64,000 bases of DNA, from NCBI RefSeq assembly GCF_022758885.1, contig NZ_JALEBH010000001.1, forward strand, positions 248,001 through 312,000, in the 5' to 3' direction. A program made the position numbers and the translations under genes. Below, one piece after another: positions 61,756 to 64,000 of the stretch (positions are counted from its first letter, which is position 1; every line of letters begins with the position of its first letter). The DNA is from Sphingobium sp. BYY-5 (lineage in GTDB: Bacteria > Pseudomonadota > Alphaproteobacteria > Sphingomonadales > Sphingomonadaceae). Below the pieces are notes generated by a model. The model saw only the letters and a program-made list of their open reading frames with translations. It ran no database searches and was not told where the DNA came from.

Positions 61756-62909
61756 AAAGCATCTCCATCTTCGGTGCGACCGGATCGGTCGGCCTGTCGA
61801 CGCTGGACCTGGTCCGCCGCGATCGGGACGCCTACCGGATCATCGCGCTCACGGCGAACAGCGATGTGGACAGCTTGGCAGCGCAAGCGCGCGAGACCGG
61901 GGCACAGCTTGCCGTGATCGGACAGGCGCGGCTTTACGGCGCCTTGAAGGACGCGCTCGCCGGATCGGGGGTCGAGGCGGCGGCGGGCGATGATGCACTG
62001 GTCGAGGCGGCGGCGCTGGGCGCGGACTGGACCATGGCGTCGATCGTCGGCTGCGCGGGCCTGAAGCCCACCATGGCGGCGCTCAAGGCCGGTGGCACGG
62101 TGGCGCTGGCGAACAAGGAATCGCTGGTGTCGGCCGGCGGGCTGATGATGGAGGCGGCGCAGGCCGCCGGGGCGACCCTGTTGCCGGTGGACAGCGAGCA
62201 TAATGCGATCTTCCAGTGCCTTGCCGGTGGAAGTTTGGATGATGTCGCAAGGATCATCCTGACCGCGAGCGGCGGTCCTTTCCGCACCCGCAGCCGGGCG
62301 GAGATGGCGGACATCACCCCTGCGCAGGCGGTCGCCCATCCCAACTGGTCGATGGGCGCCAAGATCAGCGTCGACAGCGCGACGATGATGAACAAGGGGC
62401 TGGAACTGATCGAGGCGGCGCATCTTTTCCCGGTCGGACTCGACCGGATCGAGATATTGGTCCACCCGCAGTCGGTGATTCATTCGATGGTCGAATATCG
62501 TGACCGTTCGACGCTGGCGCAGCTCGGTTCGCCCGATATGCGCATCCCGATCGCCCATGCGCTTGTCTGGCCGCATCGGATCGCCACGCCATGCCAGCCG
62601 CTCGACCTCATAACGATTGGCAGACTCGATTTCGAAGCGCCTGATGACGAACGGTTTCCGGCGCTCCGTCTGGCGCGCGCGGCCGCAGCCGAGGGCGGGG
62701 CTGCGCCTGCCATCCTCAACGCTGCCAATGAGGTCGCGGTCGCGGCTTTCCTGGATGGCCGCATCGGCTTCCTTGATATTGCCATGATTGTGGAGGATGT
62801 GTTGGACCGCTATAGCGCGGCAAGGCCCCGCGCGATCGATGATGTGCTGGTGGCGGACGCCCAGGCGCGCGGCATGGCGGGCCAAGTGATGGAAAGATTG
62901 ACGGCTTGA
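61752..62909 (+). CDS. dxr: 1-deoxy-D-xylulose-5-phosphate reductoisomerase
   Basis: A 385-residue NADPH enzyme, second step of the MEP pathway. The N-terminal nucleotide fold begins ISIFGATGSVGLSTLDLV (about 4-21), ALANKESLVSAGGLM is near 120, the metal Asp/Glu site is LPVDSEHNAIFQCL, and the substrate Ser region is LTASGGPFRT. WSMGAKISVDSATMMNKGLELIEAAHLF follows. Its ATG overlaps the cdsA stop and its TGA overlaps the rseP start. Confidence 0.97.
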   Translation: MKSISIFGATGSVGLSTLDLVRRDRDAYRIIALTANSDVDSLAAQARETGAQLAVIGQARLYGALKDALAGSGVEAAAGDDALVEAAALGADWTMASIVGCAGLKPTMAALKAGGTVALANKESLVSAGGLMMEAAQAAGATLLPVDSEHNAIFQCLAGGSLDDVARIILTASGGPFRTRSRAEMADITPAQAVAHPNWSMGAKISVDSATMMNKGLELIEAAHLFPVGLDRIEILVHPQSVIHSMVEYRDRSTLAQLGSPDMRIPIAHALVWPHRIATPCQPLDLITIGRLDFEAPDDERFPALRLARAAAAEGGAAPAILNAANEVAVAAFLDGRIGFLDIAMIVEDVLDRYSAARPRAIDDVLVADAQARGMAGQVMERLTA

Positions 62910-64000
62910 TCCAGAATCCCGGCTTCCTGTTGACCGTGCTTGCCTTCGTGGCGGTCATCGGACCGCTCGTCTTCGTGCATGAGTTGGGCCATTATCTGGT
63001 CGGCCGCTGGTGCGGGGTGAAGGCGGAGGCCTTTTCCATCGGCTTCGGGCCGGAACTGTTCGCCTGGGTCGATCGGCGCGGCACCCGCTGGCGTGTCGCG
63101 GCGCTGCCGCTGGGTGGCTATGTCCGTTTCAAGGGCGACATGAACGCGGCCAGCATGACCGATCCGGCCTGGCTGGAAATGTCGGCGAAGGACCGGGGGG
63201 AAAGCTTCCCCGGCAAGCCGCTGTGGCAGCGCGCGGCGATCGTGGCGGCGGGGCCGGCGATCAATTTCCTCTTTGCCATCCTGATCCTGGCGACCTTCGC
63301 CTTCATCCATGGCGAAAGCCGCACGCCCGCTGTGGCGGGGCAGGTGCAGCCGGGCAGCGCGGCGGCGGCGGCGGACATTCGGGCAGGCGACCGGATCGTG
63401 TCGCTGGGGGGCCGGGACATGGCGACCTTCGACGATATCCGCCTCTATGCGCAGATCCGCCCCGGCGAACCGGTCGAGATCGTGATCGATCGCGCCGGTC
63501 AGCGCATCGTCAAACAGGGCATGATCGGCAGCGTCGCCGAGGATGATGGCCTGGGCAACAAGTTCAAGGTCGGCCGCCTGGGCCTGGCTCCCGGCAAGCC
63601 GGTGATCGTGCCGGTCAGCCTGTTGCGCGCGCCCGTGGTGGCGGTCGAGCGCACCGGGCAGATCGTCCGCACCATGGTCGAGACGCTGGGTCAGATCATC
63701 GGCGGCGGCCGGTCGGTCAAGGAACTGGGCGGCCCGCTCAAGATCGCGCAGGTTTCGGGCCAGGCGGCGACGCTGGGGCTGGAGAGCTTCATCTTCTTCG
63801 CCGCGCTGATCTCGATTAACTTGGGGTTCATCAACCTCTTGCCAATTCCCATGCTGGATGGCGGGCATTTGCTCTTCTACGGGATTGAGGCGGTACAGCG
63901 GCGGCCGGTTAGTCCGCAGGCGCAGGAATGGGCCTATCGATCGGGCTTGGCGGTGTTGATGGCGATGATGCTGCTGGTGACTTTCAACGATTTATCATCT
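62906..64000 (+). CDS. rseP: RIP site-2 metalloprotease RseP (partial, cut by window end)
   Basis: A membrane zinc protease of the RseP/MmpA type that cuts anti-sigma factors or similar membrane substrates. The first 365 residues are in the window; only a short C-terminal tail should be missing. Seen: VFVHELGHYLVGR (HExxH zinc site, near 25), a PDZ domain (about 125-205, VQPGSAAAAADIRAGDRIVSLGG), and the second active-site motif NLLPIPMLDGGHLLF (near 310). Start TTG 62906 overlaps the dxr stop (TTGA). bamA normally follows in this cluster. Confidence 0.95.
   Translation, partial: MIQNPGFLLTVLAFVAVIGPLVFVHELGHYLVGRWCGVKAEAFSIGFGPELFAWVDRRGTRWRVAALPLGGYVRFKGDMNAASMTDPAWLEMSAKDRGESFPGKPLWQRAAIVAAGPAINFLFAILILATFAFIHGESRTPAVAGQVQPGSAAAAADIRAGDRIVSLGGRDMATFDDIRLYAQIRPGEPVEIVIDRAGQRIVKQGMIGSVAEDDGLGNKFKVGRLGLAPGKPVIVPVSLLRAPVVAVERTGQIVRTMVETLGQIIGGGRSVKELGGPLKIAQVSGQAATLGLESFIFFAALISINLGFINLLPIPMLDGGHLLFYGIEAVQRRPVSPQAQEWAYRSGLAVLMAMMLLVTFNDLSS

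Overview
The window is chromosomal DNA of an alphaproteobacterium, most likely family Sphingomonadaceae (Sphingobium/Sphingomonas-like). Reasons: high GC with few non-coding gaps, a TonB-dependent receptor of the sphingomonad/Caulobacter type, UrcA and TorF-like proteins, a Tad/Cpa pilus locus, the ispH-thrB-rnhA cluster and the rpsB-tsf-pyrH-frr-uppS-cdsA-dxr-rseP cluster. No tRNA, rRNA, CRISPR array, prophage or insertion sequence was recognised.

Layout. 1-3.0 kb: a cold-shock gene, an unknown protein, and two back-to-back toxin-antitoxin modules. 3.1-8.2 kb: uvrA (carrying an in-frame palindromic repeat), a phosphotransferase-like kinase gene and an UrcA-family gene. 8.2-20.6 kb: a carbohydrate-use locus with a GH88 unsaturated uronyl hydrolase, a LacY-type symporter, a LacI repressor, GH43, a GH28-like beta-helix hydrolase, GH97 and a TonB-dependent receptor. 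Five copies of one palindrome (TGWTATCGATAWCA-like) lie mostly at its promoters. 20.7-34 kb: housekeeping and small envelope genes (trmB, MAPEG, TorF-like porin, mfd, sdhE, recG, PilZ, tyrS, anmK, DUF2147). 34.1-41.2 kb: a Tad/Cpa pilus operon (cpaA-B-C-D-E-tadB-tadC) that lacks its cpaF/tadA ATPase gene. 41.2-54 kb: a hydrolase/oxidoreductase pair, rnhA-thrB-ispH, a lipoprotein, argS-SPOR-nagZ, a GNAT-nitrilase fusion and icd. 54-64 kb: psd-pssA, then the rpsB-to-rseP translation/lipid/isoprenoid cluster, interrupted by an AAA ATPase gene and running off the right edge inside rseP.

How the genes work together. The carbohydrate locus reads as a self-contained pathway. The receptor imports oligosaccharides across the outer membrane, the exported GH28-like, GH43 and GH97 enzymes trim them, the symporter takes products across the inner membrane and cytoplasmic GH88 removes unsaturated uronic acid ends. 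The LacI protein probably represses three transcription units through the shared operator. The acidic plant polysaccharide substrate (pectin-like) is inferred from the enzyme families only.

The other notable feature is the abundance of palindromic repeats: four copies of a roughly 120-bp element whose hairpins are kept by compensatory changes, a second family found both between genes and inside uvrA, a 28-bp perfect inverted repeat after recG, and a short GC palindrome in three gaps. I did not find a clearly new multi-gene system. The best leads are the LacI regulon, the uvrA insertion, the repeat family, the toxin gene lacking a standard start codon and the missing pilus ATPase.
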